NCBI RefSeq assembly: GCF_000966285.1 | Contig: NZ_KQ031391.1 | Span: 2,949,208-3,013,207, forward strand | DNA length: 64,000 nt | Direction: 5' to 3' | Source of the DNA: Pseudofrankia sp. DC12 | GTDB lineage: Bacteria > Actinomycetota > Actinomycetes > Frankiales > Frankiaceae | Shown: positions 62,812-64,000 of the stretch, piece after piece | Position numbering within the stretch: the stretch's first letter is position 1 | Layout: every line of letters starts with the position of its first letter | Position numbers and translations under genes: made by a program | Notes under the pieces: model-generated | Databases searched by the model: none | What the model saw: only the letters and a program-made list of their open reading frames with translations | What the model was told of the DNA's origin: nothing

Positions 62812-63954
62812 TCAGGCGGCGCACTGGGTGGTGGCTTGCCGGCGCCATTCGGCCAGGTAGCGGCGAGCGGTGCCGGCGTGGAGGTCGAGGGCGGGCGCGA
62901 GGTCGCGGGCCAGGGCGTAGTCGGTGCGAGGGTCGTCAGGGGCGATGTCGCGCAACAGGACGGCGGCGAGGCGGGCACGTTTGCTGCCACGTCGCGACGT
63001 CTGCAAGACCCGGTCGAGCACGGCCCGCGAGATCGGCTCCGGCGCCTCGTCCCACCCGGCAGCGTCGTCTGGCCAAGGGGTGACGCCTTCCGGCAGCCAG
63101 TACGCGTCGTTGTCGGCGCGCGGGACAGGCGCCGAGTCAAGCTGGCTCGGGGCGGTCAGGTCTCCGGCGTGTCCGTCCGTTGATGCGGGCTGCGCGTGTC
63201 GGCGCCCGAGGAGATCGTTCTGGCCCGCAGCGCTCTGCATCCCGGTGGTCTCCACGCGCCCGTAGGAGCCGGTCCGCGGATCGCGGCCCGATGCAGAGTG
63301 TCGGGCGCCCTCCGGGCCGGGGCTGCCTCGACCGGCCGTCGTGTCTGGCCGGGGGCGGGCTTTGCGGATCTGACTCATGAGGAGTTCGTAGGACCCGATC
63401 AGCGCGGCCGAGGGCCACGCGGCAATCACGCGGGCGGCGAGGTCGGGTTGGGCGTGCATGACGTTGGCGGCGATGCTCGCGGCGGAAGCGAGGGTGAGTA
63501 GGGCGTAGGGCAGTGGGGAGCGGCGGCGGCCGGCGCGGCTGTCGGCGAGCAGGGTGAGGCTGGCGGCGACGATCAGTCCGTCGACGGAGATCGGCATGAT
63601 GGCAGCGGTGGTGTGGTCTTCGCCGTGTTCACGGGCGACGCCTGCCATGTGTCTGTAGGACACGATGCCAGCGATCAGCGCGACCGTGACGACGGCGGCG
63701 ACAGTCGCCAGCCGGATCCACAGCTCCCCGCTCCCCCATCGCGACCCGCGCGGCCGACCCGAGGGCGGGACGACGGCGACGTCGTCGCGCGGCCTGGCCG
63801 TCGGCGCAGCGCGGACAGCGGTTCTGTCAGCCGATTCTGTTCTGGCCGCCAGATGCGTCGACAGGCCGGCGGCGGTGCGCGCGACGACGGCCGGAGCTTC
63901 AGGGTCATCTGCTGGTCGGACAGTGCGGTGCTCGGTGCGGGTGGGAGGGGGCAT
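62812..63954 (-). CDS. DUF2637 membrane protein (Spd/transfer-associated type)
   Basis: 380 aa. After a polar N-terminus of about 75 residues, four membrane helices follow: WIRLATVAAVVTVALIAGIVSY, MPISVDGLIVAASLTLLA, PLPYALLTLASAASIAANVMHA and RVIAAWPSAALIGSYELLM. This is the DUF2637 pattern common in actinobacterial plasmids and AICEs, where it is linked to intramycelial spread of transferred DNA. A C-terminal helical domain (SRAVLDRVLQTSRRGSKRARLAAVLLRDIAP ... GTARRYLAEW) looks like a DNA-binding helix bundle. Confidence 0.85.
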   Translation of the reverse strand: MPPPTRTEHRTVRPADDPEAPAVVARTAAGLSTHLAARTESADRTAVRAAPTARPRDDVAVVPPSGRPRGSRWGSGELWIRLATVAAVVTVALIAGIVSYRHMAGVAREHGEDHTTAAIMPISVDGLIVAASLTLLADSRAGRRRSPLPYALLTLASAASIAANVMHAQPDLAARVIAAWPSAALIGSYELLMSQIRKARPRPDTTAGRGSPGPEGARHSASGRDPRTGSYGRVETTGMQSAAGQNDLLGRRHAQPASTDGHAGDLTAPSQLDSAPVPRADNDAYWLPEGVTPWPDDAAGWDEAPEPISRAVLDRVLQTSRRGSKRARLAAVLLRDIAPDDPRTDYALARDLAPALDLHAGTARRYLAEWRRQATTQCAA

Positions 63955-64000
63955 CTCGGCCTACCAAGCTGGTTGGGTCCTTACTTAGGCAGTGCGAATC

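Overview
The window looks like chromosome from a high-GC actinobacterium, most probably Frankia or a close relative. The evidence is very high GC with frequent GTG/TTG starts, a pyrophosphatase / D-Ala-D-Ala carboxypeptidase / DUF2342 protein / TilS / HPRT / FtsH / FolE cluster, a proteasome activator (Bpa), many XRE-DUF5753 regulators, and actinobacterial integrative-element genes. The genus is an inference.

Layout. (1) 1-1380: end of an integrated element with a partial tyrosine recombinase, a HicBA toxin-antitoxin pair and a 3' tRNA-Thr(CGT) fragment that marks the attachment site. (2) 1.99-13.3 kb: core chromosome with ppa, dacB, a DUF2342 metalloprotease-like gene, a one-frame TilS-HPRT fusion, ftsH, folE, hisG, hisE and a Cof-type HAD phosphatase. 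(3) 13.3-19.6 kb: accessory block with two XRE-DUF5753 regulators, four members of a small CG[ST]xxC protein family and two related hypothetical proteins. (4) 19.9-37.3 kb: mostly core, with tldD/tldE, bpa, a quinone oxidoreductase, a SigE-type sigma factor with a membrane partner, small membrane proteins, a glutaminase-like protein with a Gly/Pro repeat, a degenerate MHYT-like protein, an ABC-2 exporter and a LigD-type polymerase domain.

(5) 37.5-41.4 kb: mobile debris around a NotI-type restriction-modification pair. It holds an IS110 tail, the NotI-family endonuclease, a C5 cytosine methyltransferase, a truncated Vsr nuclease, a truncated AICE-type integrase and a 3' tRNA-Ser(TGA) fragment. 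(6) 41.4-52.1 kb: a conflict/defence-like island. A STAND NTPase carries an N-terminal effector-associated-like domain and eight near-identical 42-residue TPRs. A two-gene NACHT operon is inactivated by two insertion sequences: IS30 in the membrane-protein gene and ISAs1 in the NACHT gene. Removing each IS plus one copy of its target duplication restores an open frame exactly. Two dispersed repeat families (here R1, 71 bp, and R2, about 101 bp) bracket both the NACHT operon and a neighbouring membrane-protein gene.

(7) 52.3-64 kb: remains of a conjugative element. A MobF relaxase-helicase gene has an early in-frame TAG and is split by a 3.4-kb transposon (DUF6431, DDE transposase, small protein, AAA ATPase) with a 5-bp target duplication; excision restores the frame. 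A NADAR protein, a DUF6924 protein, an excisionase-like protein and a DUF2637 transfer-type protein surround it.

The strongest candidates for undescribed biology are the R1/R2-bracketed modules with the dead NACHT operon, the small CG[ST]xxC family next to XRE-DUF5753 regulators, and the four-gene transposon.
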